Source: Arthrobacter_E sp041360795 (GTDB lineage: Bacteria > Actinomycetota > Actinomycetes > Actinomycetales > Micrococcaceae). Taken from it: 64,000 nucleotides of DNA. Below the pieces are notes generated by a model. The model searched no databases. It was not told the origin of the DNA and was given only the letters and a program-made list of their open reading frames with translations. The stretch spans positions 124,001 to 188,000 of the forward strand of contig NZ_JBFUPW010000004.1 of the NCBI RefSeq assembly GCF_041360795.1, in the 5' to 3' direction. Positions 17,605 to 25,683 of this stretch are shown here, in pieces. The position numbers and the translations under genes are program-made. How positions within the stretch are numbered: position 1 is the first letter of the stretch; every line of letters starts with the position of its first letter.

Positions 17605-18666
17605 ATGGACGCACAGCAACGGGCTGCGGAGGCGGCCCGCTCGGTCATCGCCCGCCACGGCCGCCGTCTCGCGGGCCTCCCCGGGACTCACCTGGGGAGG
17701 ATCAAAGCGCCCAGCCGCGCCTTCAGCGAACTCGGCGCCTGGCACTACTGGTGGCAGGCGCATTACGTCGACGCCCTCGTGGACGCCGCGCTGCGTGAAC
17801 GAGAGCCCGACGGGACGAAAGCGGCCCTCGCCCGGCGCGTCATCCGGTCCATCCGCCTGCACAACGTCTTCCGGTACGTGAACTCCTTCACCGACGACAT
17901 GGCGTGGCTCGCCCTGGCGGCTCAGCGGCTCCAGGCCCTCGATCCCGGAGCGCGTCACGCCCGTGGCCTCGACGCCCTGCAGCGGACGCTCAACCGCCAG
18001 TTGGTGCTGGCCAGCACGGACGAGCTGGGCGGCGGCAGCTTCTGGAGCAAGGCCCGGGACTTCAAGAACACCCCGGCCACGGCTCCGGTGTCCCTGTACT
18101 TCGCACGCAGCGGGGACACTGCCCGGGCCCGGGCGCTGGTCGACTGGCTCCGGGAGCGTCTGCTGGACACGGACACGGGCCTCTTCCTCGACGGCATCCA
18201 CCTCCAGCCCGACGGCAGCACCACCGTGGCCCGCGAGGTCTACTCCTACAATCAGGGGCCGGTGCTGGGGTCGTACCTGTCGCTCGGCGCCGTGGATGAT
18301 CTGCGCCATGCCGAGGAGCTGATCCAGGCCGTGGCGGACCGGCTCACCCACCCCGGCGGAGCCCTGCAGACACACGGCCCCGGCGACGGCGCCCTCTTCA
18401 CGGGGATCCTGGCGCGCTACCTCGCCCTGGCCGCCCGGGACGACCGGCTTTCAGCCACGGCGCGCGGCACGGCGGCAGCACTCGTCACGACGACGGCGGA
18501 CGCGTTCTGGGCGGGCCGGCAGGAGTCCGCGGACGGCTGGGTTTTCCCGCGGGAGACGACGGGCGGGCACGACCCCGCCCTGCTGGGTGGCACGGTGGAA
18601 TTCGCCGCCCAGCTTCAGGCGTGGATGACCCTCGAAGCCGCCGCGAGTCTCACGCCCGCTCGGTAG
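17605..18666 (+). CDS. glycoside hydrolase family 76 (alpha-1,6-mannanase-like)
   Basis: A 353-residue (alpha/alpha)6-barrel protein. The catalytic aspartate pair characteristic of GH76 is in NSFTDDMAWLALA. The conserved YSYNQGPVLGSYL block follows at about residue 213. GH76 enzymes cleave alpha-1,6-mannan backbones. No signal peptide is seen, so this copy appears cytoplasmic, perhaps acting on imported oligosaccharides or mannosylated cell-wall precursors. The last 17 bases overlap the convergent PAP2 gene. Confidence 0.85.
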   Translation: MDAQQRAAEAARSVIARHGRRLAGLPGTHLGRIKAPSRAFSELGAWHYWWQAHYVDALVDAALREREPDGTKAALARRVIRSIRLHNVFRYVNSFTDDMAWLALAAQRLQALDPGARHARGLDALQRTLNRQLVLASTDELGGGSFWSKARDFKNTPATAPVSLYFARSGDTARARALVDWLRERLLDTDTGLFLDGIHLQPDGSTTVAREVYSYNQGPVLGSYLSLGAVDDLRHAEELIQAVADRLTHPGGALQTHGPGDGALFTGILARYLALAARDDRLSATARGTAAALVTTTADAFWAGRQESADGWVFPRETTGGHDPALLGGTVEFAAQLQAWMTLEAAASLTPAR

Positions 18667-19438
18667 GCCCGTCCTCGCGGCAATCCTCCTGGGTCGCGGC
18701 GGGCTGCACTTCTGGCCCTGACGCACCGGACGCCCCGGCCCCTCCGGTCTTCGTCACCGGTGTCCTGCTGAGCAGCAGATCCCCCACCATGACGGCGGCG
18801 ATGAACACGAGGGAGAGGCCCGCGGACGCGAGCACATCCGTGAGCCAGTGGTAGCCGAGATAGAGGCGGGTGAACGCCACCAGGGCTGTGAAAGCCACGG
18901 CGAGCACCGCACCGAGCGCGAAGGCGTTCCTGCGGGTGGAGTGGGCGGCCAGGAGAAACGCCAGGGACCCGGCGAAGACCGCCGTCCCCAGGGTGTGGCC
19001 CGAGGGGAACGAGTAGGACTGGTCGATGGCCAGCATCATCTGGACCGGATCGGGCCGGGCCCGGCTCAGCTCGTGCTTGATGAGCGTCGACGCCAGCACC
19101 GCGAGGCCCATCGCACCCATCAGCAGGACCGGACGGCGCCATTCCCGGGACAGGATCATCCACCCGAACCCGGCGATCGCCGTGATGACGGTCATCCAGC
19201 TCGGACCGGTCAGCGTGGTGATGAACGCCAGGATCGCCGTGGCCACGGGGGTCCTGAGAGAGATCGCCCAGTCGTGCACCGGCTGGTCCGCGGCGCCCAC
19301 CCCGAAGTTGTACAGGAAGCTGAACATCATCAGCACGAACCATCCCGCACCCACCACGACGAAGGCCGCGGCGAGCCACCGGACCCGTTCGGGACGGACC
19401 GTCAGGGGCGGGCTGGGGCGCAGTCGGGGCGTGGTCAT
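18650..19438 (-). CDS. PAP2-family membrane phosphatase
   Basis: A 262-residue protein with six predicted membrane helices. The three PAP2 motifs are all visible: KHELSRARP, PSGHT and RLYLGYHWLTD. Such enzymes hydrolyse lipid phosphates such as undecaprenyl pyrophosphate or phosphatidic acid at the outer face of the membrane. The C-terminal 40 residues are a hydrophilic Gly/Ala/Glu tail. It is convergent with GH76; the 3' ends overlap. Confidence 0.9.
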   Translation of the reverse strand: MTTPRLRPSPPLTVRPERVRWLAAAFVVVGAGWFVLMMFSFLYNFGVGAADQPVHDWAISLRTPVATAILAFITTLTGPSWMTVITAIAGFGWMILSREWRRPVLLMGAMGLAVLASTLIKHELSRARPDPVQMMLAIDQSYSFPSGHTLGTAVFAGSLAFLLAAHSTRRNAFALGAVLAVAFTALVAFTRLYLGYHWLTDVLASAGLSLVFIAAVMVGDLLLSRTPVTKTGGAGASGASGPEVQPAATQEDCREDGPTERA

Positions 19439-19553
19439 CGGATCAATGTAGCGAGCCCACCTTGGGGAACCCCCGGAACGCCGGTCACCCGGCGACCCGT
19501 CGGCCTGGCCCGTCGCCGTTCGTGCGCATCCTCGGCATGTGCACCTCCGCGGC

Positions 19554-20414
19554 TCAGCGCAGCCGCGGAGGCACGTTCCCCACGGACCGCGCCCGCTCCC
19601 CCGCCGACCGAGTCTGGGCCGGGGTCTCCCCGATCACCTTCCGGTAGCTGCGGCTGAAATGCGCCTGGTCGGAGAACCCGAGCCGGTACGCCAGATCCGG
19701 CAAGGAGGCCGCGGCGTCGGCGTACAGCACCGTGGCGGCCTCCTGCAGGCGGCGGCAGTCGATCAGCCACTTCGGCGTCACCCCCACGTGATCCTTCACG
19801 AGCCGGTCCAGCGAACGGACCGGGAGGCCCGCGGCCCGGGCCAGCTCGTCGACCCGGAGGATGCCCGGATCCTCCTCCGCGAGGCGGCACACCTCGTTGC
19901 AGAGCCGCATCCGCTCGTCGACGCGTTCCGCGAACGGGGCCAGCCACTCCGCGAGCGCCGCGTGCAGCGGGGCGGGGCCGGCGTCGTCGTCCTCCATCGC
20001 GGCGCGGACCGCGGCGACCGGAGCGCCGGCGAGAGGCACCACGCGGCCCACGAGCGCGGCCGGCGGCTCGGCACTGGAGAGATCGGTGCTGGAGAGATCG
20101 GTGCTGGAAAGATCAGCGCCGAACAGGCGGGTGACGGCAGGGCGCAGGAGCAGGCCGAGCGCCCAGGACTCACCTTCGAGATCCTGTGTCGCGACGGCCG
20201 TGCCGAGTCCCGACAGCACCGCGCCGTCCGGGCCGAAGACCACGTTCGACGCCGGGTAGCTCAGCACGCGCTGCCGCTGGACGGCGCCGTCCGGCAGGGA
20301 CCATTGGACGCGCCAGAGGTGCCGCACCACGTCCTCCGTGCCGGCCGGCGGAGCGAAGCGGTCCAGGCGGACACCGGCCGCCCCGGGGTTGAGATGTCCT
20401 TTGGAAGAGATCAC
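19554..20414 (-). CDS. AraC-family transcriptional regulator
   Basis: A 286-residue protein from GTG 20414, which has GGGGAGAATGG upstream; the frame stays open to 20570. The C-terminal double HTH is clear: VDELARAAGLPVRSLDRLVK, then LPDLAYRLGFSDQAHFSRSY. The N-terminal half resembles DUF6597-type AraC sensor domains (LWRVQWSLPDG, SYPASNVVFGPDG). Three tandem TDLSS/ADLSS units occur near residue 115. It is divergent from the DHA2 efflux gene. That gene also has its own TetR, so the AraC target is uncertain. Confidence 0.85.
   Translation of the reverse strand: MISSKGHLNPGAAGVRLDRFAPPAGTEDVVRHLWRVQWSLPDGAVQRQRVLSYPASNVVFGPDGAVLSGLGTAVATQDLEGESWALGLLLRPAVTRLFGADLSSTDLSSTDLSSAEPPAALVGRVVPLAGAPVAAVRAAMEDDDAGPAPLHAALAEWLAPFAERVDERMRLCNEVCRLAEEDPGILRVDELARAAGLPVRSLDRLVKDHVGVTPKWLIDCRRLQEAATVLYADAAASLPDLAYRLGFSDQAHFSRSYRKVIGETPAQTRSAGERARSVGNVPPRLR
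20070..20116 (-). repeat. 15-base tandem repeat inside the AraC gene
   Basis: About three units of GATCGGTGCTGGAGA encode repeated (A/T)DLSS residues in the linker between sensor and DNA-binding domains. Because the unit is a multiple of three, copy number can change without a frameshift. Confidence 0.6.
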
Positions 20415-20461
20415 GGTCCCATTCTCCCCGTGTCGGGGATCACAGACCCTTGCCGGAATTA

Positions 20462-20493
20462 TTGCAGAGTATGTAAAGTTGCAGAGTCTGCAA
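20462..20493. promoter_or_regulatory. TetR-type operator upstream of the DHA2 efflux gene
   Basis: TTGCAGAGTCTGCAA (20479-20493) is a palindrome with 7-base arms. A further half-site TTGCAGAGT lies 17 bases upstream (20462-20470). TAAAGT between them could be the -10. The likely ligand protein is the TetR encoded just after the transporter. Confidence 0.6.
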
Positions 20494-20556
20494 ACTTGTC
20501 GCCGAATCCGGCACACACTTCCCCAGAACCCTTCACCGAAAGTCCTGGTCTCTTTC

Positions 20557-22614
20557 ATGTCCACAAGCACTGCTCACGCAGCATCTGCCGAGGCCCAGCA
20601 ACCCGGCTCAGGCAATCCCGTCATGACGCATCGCCAGATCCTTCTGGTCATCTACGCGCTCATGGCCGGAATGTTCCTCTCCTCCCTGGACCAGACGATC
20701 GTCGGCACGGCCATCCGCACCATCGGCGATGACCTCCACGGGCTGGACCAGCAGGCCTGGGTGACCACGGCCTACCTGATCACCTCCACGATCTCGACGC
20801 CGATCTACGGCAAGCTCTCGGACATCTTCGGCCGCCGCCCGCTCTACCTCTTCGGTCTGGGCGTCTTCCTGGTCGGCTCGCTGCTCTCCTCGTTCTCGGA
20901 CTCCATGCTCATGCTGGCCGCCTTCCGCGGCTTCCAGGGCATCGGCGCCGGCGCTCTCATGTCCATCCCGCTGGCCATCATGGGCGACATCCTGGCTCCC
21001 CGCGAGCGCGCCAAGTACCAGGGCTACTTCCTGGCCGTCTTCGCCGTCTCCTCCGTGATCGGCCCGCTGATCGGCGGCGTGTTCGCCGACGCCGATCAGA
21101 TCCTGTGGATCACCGGCTGGCGCTGGGTGTTCCTCATCAACGTCCCGATCGGCCTCGCGGCCCTCGCCATGGTGCTCGCCTTCCTGCACCTGCCCAAGTT
21201 CCACGAGCACGGCAAGGTCAGGATCGACTGGTGGGGCGCGACGGCGGTCATCGTCACCCTCGTCCCGCTCCTCCTCGTGGCCGAGCAGGGCCGCGAATGG
21301 GGCTGGGGCTCCGCGGGCGCCATCGCCTGCTACGTGATCGGCGCCGTGGGTCTCGCGGCGTTCATCATCATCGAATCGATCATGAAGTCGGACGCCATCA
21401 TCCCGCTGCGGCTCTTCCGCTCCAGCACGTTCTCCATGGCCACGGTGCTCGGCTTCCTGGTGGGCTTCGCGATGTTCGGCGCCATGCTGACCCTCCCGCT
21501 GTACCTTCAGCTGGTCACGGGTCTGACACCCACCGAATCCGGCTTCGCCACGCTGCCCATGGTCGCGGGCCTCATGATCGCCTCGATCGTGTCCGGCCAG
21601 CTGATCGCGAAGACCGGCAAGTACCGGATCTTCCCGATCACCGGCACCTTCGCCACCGCGTGCGGCTACCTCGTGCTGACCTTCATGACCATCGACAAGC
21701 CGCTCTGGTTCCTCATGATCGGCATGTTCCTGATCGGTCTCGGCCTCGGCCAGCTCATGCAGACCCTGACGCTCGCCTCGCAGAACTCGGTGGAGCCCCG
21801 GGACATGGGTGTGGCGACCAGTTCGTCCACCTTCTTCCGCCAGATCGGCGGCACCTTGGGCACCGCGGTGCTGCTGTCCGTGCTGTTCGCCGTGATGCCG
21901 AACAACATCACCACGGCCATGCAGAACGAGAACGATCTGAAGTCCTCCCTGGACGCCGCCCTCACCCCGTCCGTGGCGACCGCTCCGGCGAACAAGGGCG
22001 TCATGGATCAGCTGTGGAACCCGATTGTGAACCCGGTCAAGGACGAGCTCCAGAAGGGCCTCGACCAGGGCACGGCCGCCGCAAAGAAGGCCGCGGACGA
22101 CGCGGTGACCCGGCAGGTGACCGCCGCCGTCCAGGCCAAGGTCACGGCGGGTCAGGTCCCCGCGGAGGCCGCTCAGAGCATCATCGATCAGCAGGTCGCC
22201 GCCGCGAAGCCGGCCGCCGAGCAGAAGGCCCTGGAGGCCGCGGCACGGCAGGCGAACGCCGCCGTCGTGAACGGCAAGCTCGCCATCGACTTCAGTGACG
22301 CCGGCCAGCGTCAGGCCGTGGTGGACAAGCTGGCGCCGACCATGATCGATAAGCTGAAGGAACAGAAGTCGGAGAATGGCGGCAGCGCGTCGACCTCGGA
22401 CACCTCGTACCTCAAGGGTGCCGATCCGCGCCTGACCCGTCAGTTCATGACCGGGTTCAACACCTCGGCGGTCAGCATCTACTGGGTGGGCCTGGGCGTG
22501 ATCGTCCTGGCGTTCATCCTCAGCTGGTTCTTCAAGGTGCCGCCGCTGCGCCAGCGTTCGGCTCTGCAGGAACAGGCCGATAAGAACACGGCCGCCCAGC
22601 TCGCCGAGAGCTGA
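20557..22614 (+). CDS. MFS multidrug efflux transporter, DHA2 (EmrB/QacA) type
   Basis: A 685-residue protein from ATG 20557, with 14 membrane helices. Motif A is present (GKLSDIFGRRPLYL), as is motif C of antiporters in helix 5 (AVSSVIGPLIGGVF). The N-terminal DxxIVGTAI block fits DHA2 (LDQTIVGTAI). Unusually, about 160 residues rich in Ala/Lys/Gln separate the last two helices (about residues 450-610) and look helical and extracytoplasmic. The neighbour TetR gene probably represses it through the palindrome at 20462-20493. Confidence 0.9.
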   Translation: MSTSTAHAASAEAQQPGSGNPVMTHRQILLVIYALMAGMFLSSLDQTIVGTAIRTIGDDLHGLDQQAWVTTAYLITSTISTPIYGKLSDIFGRRPLYLFGLGVFLVGSLLSSFSDSMLMLAAFRGFQGIGAGALMSIPLAIMGDILAPRERAKYQGYFLAVFAVSSVIGPLIGGVFADADQILWITGWRWVFLINVPIGLAALAMVLAFLHLPKFHEHGKVRIDWWGATAVIVTLVPLLLVAEQGREWGWGSAGAIACYVIGAVGLAAFIIIESIMKSDAIIPLRLFRSSTFSMATVLGFLVGFAMFGAMLTLPLYLQLVTGLTPTESGFATLPMVAGLMIASIVSGQLIAKTGKYRIFPITGTFATACGYLVLTFMTIDKPLWFLMIGMFLIGLGLGQLMQTLTLASQNSVEPRDMGVATSSSTFFRQIGGTLGTAVLLSVLFAVMPNNITTAMQNENDLKSSLDAALTPSVATAPANKGVMDQLWNPIVNPVKDELQKGLDQGTAAAKKAADDAVTRQVTAAVQAKVTAGQVPAEAAQSIIDQQVAAAKPAAEQKALEAAARQANAAVVNGKLAIDFSDAGQRQAVVDKLAPTMIDKLKEQKSENGGSASTSDTSYLKGADPRLTRQFMTGFNTSAVSIYWVGLGVIVLAFILSWFFKVPPLRQRSALQEQADKNTAAQLAES

Positions 22615-22635
22615 GCGGCACCAGGACTGAACCGT

Positions 22636-22667
22636 GCTCCGGCCCCGGGACCTCCCGGGGCCGGAGC
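22636..22667 (+). terminator. perfect 15-bp hairpin between efflux gene and tetR
   Basis: Arms 22636-22650 and 22653-22667 are exact reverse complements with a 2-base gap. No T-tract follows, so it may only partly stop transcription, or it may protect mRNA ends, allowing unequal expression of pump and repressor. Confidence 0.65.
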
Positions 22668-22691
22668 GCGGGCAGACCAGAGGAAGCATCC

Positions 22692-23285
22692 ATGACCCCC
22701 ATGACGTCCGAAACAGACGCAGTCCACAGTTCCCTGCGGGAACGCAAGAAGCAGCAGACCCGGCAGGCGATCCATGATGCCGCGCGGGCGCTGGTGCTCG
22801 AAGAGGGACTGGCACAGGTGACGATCGCGGACATCTGCGCCCGGGCGGGGATCTCGGAACGGACCTTCTTCAACTACTTCCCCTCCAAGGCGGCAGCGTC
22901 CCTGGGCCTGCCGAGCAACCCGCTCTCCGAGGCCCGCGCACACCTGTTCCTGGACAGCGAAGGGCCGATCATCGATGACCTCTGCCATCTCATCGGCAGT
23001 CTCTCCAGCGGCCCGGACAGCGTCCCGCGCCTGAAGAAGCTCGTGGACAACGAGCCCGAGCTTATGGCCGCCGTGCACCACTGGATGTCCGGGCTGCGGG
23101 CCGAGATCATCGCCCTGGCCGAGCAGAAGACCACCCCGCTGCGGGCCCGCGCCGCCACGTCCCTGGTGTTCGCGGCGCTCTTCCTGCATTCGGACAGCAG
23201 CCATGCCGGGATCGAGGACCGGCCGTCCGCCGAGGACCTCCAGGCCATGATCAAGGTCCTGGCCGAGGTGGCGCAGGGGCACTGA
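22692..23285 (+). CDS. TetR/AcrR-family repressor of the efflux pump
   Basis: A 197-residue regulator behind an AGAGGAAG site. The N-terminal TetR HTH reads QTRQAIHDAARALVLEEGL, then VTIADICARAGISERTFFNY and FPSKAAA. The C-terminal ligand domain is unremarkable. Position directly after the DHA2 transporter, and a palindrome in the transporter promoter, indicate autogenous control of the pair. The inducer is unknown. Confidence 0.88.
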   Translation: MTPMTSETDAVHSSLRERKKQQTRQAIHDAARALVLEEGLAQVTIADICARAGISERTFFNYFPSKAAASLGLPSNPLSEARAHLFLDSEGPIIDDLCHLIGSLSSGPDSVPRLKKLVDNEPELMAAVHHWMSGLRAEIIALAEQKTTPLRARAATSLVFAALFLHSDSSHAGIEDRPSAEDLQAMIKVLAEVAQGH

Positions 23286-23292
23286 GCCCCGG

Positions 23293-23314
23293 GGGCCGGC
23301 CCTCCGGCCGGCCC
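23293..23314 (+). terminator. hairpin after tetR
   Basis: Arms 23293-23301 and 23306-23314 form a perfect 9-bp GC stem with loop CTCC, followed by GCTTTCCTT. It lies seven bases after the tetR stop. Confidence 0.7.
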
Positions 23315-23400
23315 GCTTTCCTTCTGGCCTCCGCTGACCGGGCACACCCGTGGCCGATTTCTTCAAGACGCGGCCCCGCGCCCCACGCCAGAGTGGTGTC

Positions 23401-23916
23401 ATGAGCGAAACACCAGCACAGGATCAGTCCACCGCACCTGCCACGGGTGAGTTCACCACCGACGGCCTTCCGCACGGCCGGACGTCCATCACGCCCCACG
23501 TCGTGGTCTCCCCGGCCCCCGCGGCCCTGGAGTTCTACCGCGACGTGTTCGGCGCCGTCGTCGTCTCCGACACGCGCATGGGCGACGCGATCGGCGAGGC
23601 CGAGCTGCGGTTCGCCTCCGGGAGCATCACCATCGGCGACCCTCTGCCCGAATACGGCCTCGTGGCACCCCGGCCGGGCGGGATCAGCATGTCCCTCGCC
23701 CTTTACGTCACCGATGTGGACGCCGTCACCGCGAAGGCGGAGGCCGCCGGGGCCACGATCCGCGAGGCGCCCGCGAACTTCGTCTCGGGCGACCGGTACG
23801 CTTCCATCCTTGATCCGTTCGGCGTCCGCTGGGCCGTGATGACGCGCGTCGAGGACCTGTCCCCCGAGGAGAGCAAGCGGCGCGTGAACGAGTGGGCCGC
23901 CGGCTTCGCGGGCTGA
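23401..23916 (+). CDS. VOC family protein (PhnB-like)
   Basis: A 171-residue protein starting at ATG 23401. After a 25-residue disordered start comes one VOC/PhnB-like domain: SITPHVVVSPAPAALEFYRD, then FGAVVVSDTRMGD, LALYVTDVDAVTAKAEAAGA and DRYASILDPFGVRWAVMTR. Function within the family is unknown; metal ligands are poorly conserved. It sits alone between the tetR terminator and the DUF4916 gene. Confidence 0.8.
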   Translation: MSETPAQDQSTAPATGEFTTDGLPHGRTSITPHVVVSPAPAALEFYRDVFGAVVVSDTRMGDAIGEAELRFASGSITIGDPLPEYGLVAPRPGGISMSLALYVTDVDAVTAKAEAAGATIREAPANFVSGDRYASILDPFGVRWAVMTRVEDLSPEESKRRVNEWAAGFAG

Positions 23917-23931
23917 GGCCCGCCCGCCGGT

Positions 23932-23937
23932 CATAAT
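23932..23937 (+). promoter_or_regulatory. -10 hexamer CATAAT, leaderless start
   Basis: CATAAT precedes the ATG at 23944 by six bases, with no Shine-Dalgarno sequence. Confidence 0.4.
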
Positions 23938-23943
23938 GGGTTC

Positions 23944-24486
23944 ATGAGCGTACGCACCCCGGACCCCTACCCCGGCTGGCTGTCCGATGAGGACCTTTAC
24001 GAGGCCAGGAACCGCCTCCCCATGGTGTATGTGGAGGCGGTTCCCGTGCGGCTGGATCCGCTGGGACTTGTGATCGAGGTCGGTTCCCTTCTCCAGGGCG
24101 ACGCCGAAGGCAATATGGTGCGTTCCCTCGTGTCCGGGCGCGTCCTCTACCGCGAGACCATCCGCGCCGCGCTGCTGCGTCACCTCGAGAAGGACCTGGG
24201 CGCCCTCGCCCTGCCGCAGCTCCCGCCGAGCCCGGTGCCCTTCACCGTGGCGGAGTACTTCCCGGCGCCGTCGCACACCGGCTTCACCGACGACCGGCAG
24301 CACGCCGTCTCGCTCGTCTACCTGGTGCCCGTCACGGGCGAGTGCAGCCCCCGCCAGGACGCGCTGGAACTGACCTGGATGTCGCCGGATGAAGTGCTGA
24401 GCCCCGCGGTCCAGCAGGAGTTCGACGGCGGCCGCGGACAGCTGGTGCGGCAGGCCCTGGCGTTCTCCGGGATCGCGGCCTTCTAG
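23944..24486 (+). CDS. DUF4916 (NUDIX-like) family protein
   Basis: A 180-residue protein. The opening DPYPGWLSDEDLYEARNRLP and MVYVEAVPVRLDPLG are typical of actinobacterial DUF4916 proteins, which adopt a NUDIX-like fold. A canonical NUDIX box (GX5EX7REUXEEXGU) is not visible, so pyrophosphohydrolase activity is doubtful. The role is unknown. It starts from its own leaderless promoter. Confidence 0.7.
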   Translation: MSVRTPDPYPGWLSDEDLYEARNRLPMVYVEAVPVRLDPLGLVIEVGSLLQGDAEGNMVRSLVSGRVLYRETIRAALLRHLEKDLGALALPQLPPSPVPFTVAEYFPAPSHTGFTDDRQHAVSLVYLVPVTGECSPRQDALELTWMSPDEVLSPAVQQEFDGGRGQLVRQALAFSGIAAF

Positions 24487-24599
24487 ACGGCTTTCCGGCC
24501 GGTCCGGCGCTCCGGCGGGTCCTCCCTCCCGCCGAATTGTCAGGCGCGGTTTGTAGACTGTGCGGCGAACTGGACCGGACACCGGGAGGTAACCCACTG

Positions 24600-25589
24600 A
24601 TGGAACATCACGAAGCGCTGCGCGTCGAGCTCGCAGCCGGCCTGATCGCCAAAGGGGTCCGCGTGGTGCTGCCCGATGGCGAGCTGAGCCCCCAGGTGCA
24701 GGCTGTGGTCACCGAGGATGACGACCTCGGCAACCCCCTGCAGAACCGCCTGATGTTCGACGACGGCGCCAGCCTCCGCGTGGCGCTCACCGCCACGGTG
24801 CTCGTGGTGGCGGGCGCGGGGGCCGGGCTTCCCGTCGGCGCCGCTGCCGGGGCCGGGTCCGAAGACGTGAAGGCCGAGCCCCTGGCCGGAGTCACCGAGA
24901 CCGCCTCCGGCCTGGCGGTGCCGCCACCGCCCACGCCCCTGCCGGCGCCCGAGGAGGACGCGGCCGTGCGGGAGGCCCGGGAGAAGATCCCCGCTCCGGA
25001 GGTCACCCCGGAGCAGCTCATCGAGGACCTCGCCGAGCAGTATCCCGGTCGCGCCGGACTGCAGAATCTGGCCGAACGGCTGGCCAAGGGCATCAATGTG
25101 AAATCGGGCAGCTGCCTGGCCGATCTGCGCGCCTTCTCCCAGGACCTCTTCCTGGAGCACCAGGACGCCGACGGGGCTCTCGCGGTCGCCGATCTGCTGA
25201 ACGTGCTGCCCTTCGACGGGAACCCCGCCCGCTGGACCCACACCGAGGCGAGCCTCGCACTGTCCAGTTACATCGCCGATCAGCTCGGCGACCGCGACCG
25301 TGCGGAGCGCTACCGGCTCCTCCTCAAGGCCCCGGAAGGACAGAGCCTGGACCCGTTCCGCTCCCGCCTCGAAGCGAAGATCCGCCAGCGACGGCTCAAC
25401 GAACCCAATCTGTATGACAAAGAGGTCTTCCGCGCCATGGACAGCGGGAATCACGAGGCGGAGCGCGAATGGCGCATCCTGCGGCTCGAGTCCCTGCTCC
25501 ATCTCATGGCCCACGGCGGCTCCCAGACCCTCGCGCCCGACGAGGTGGAGCGCCGCGTGCGGTTGGAACTGGACGTCATCCGCGGCTGA
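24600..25589 (+). CDS. conserved hypothetical protein (helical C-terminal domain)
   Basis: A 329-residue protein from ATG 24600, with GGGAGGT nine bases upstream. Residues 1-60 form a small alpha/beta region. Residues 60-135 are Ala/Gly/Pro/Glu-rich and disordered. Residues 140-329 are helical with TPR-like features (DADGALAVADLLNVLPFDG, then SLALSSYIADQLGDRDRAERYR). No signal peptide or catalytic motif was recognised. It precedes tgt by 94 bases on the same strand and may be co-transcribed; no functional link is evident. Confidence 0.65.
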   Translation: MEHHEALRVELAAGLIAKGVRVVLPDGELSPQVQAVVTEDDDLGNPLQNRLMFDDGASLRVALTATVLVVAGAGAGLPVGAAAGAGSEDVKAEPLAGVTETASGLAVPPPPTPLPAPEEDAAVREAREKIPAPEVTPEQLIEDLAEQYPGRAGLQNLAERLAKGINVKSGSCLADLRAFSQDLFLEHQDADGALAVADLLNVLPFDGNPARWTHTEASLALSSYIADQLGDRDRAERYRLLLKAPEGQSLDPFRSRLEAKIRQRRLNEPNLYDKEVFRAMDSGNHEAEREWRILRLESLLHLMAHGGSQTLAPDEVERRVRLELDVIRG

Positions 25590-25683
25590 GGGGCGCGGCT
25601 GAGCAGTCCGGACCCTGGGGCGGCTCACGCCCCGCGGCCCCCGGCCGGACCTTTCCGGGAGCAACCTTTGGCAGAATGGCAGG

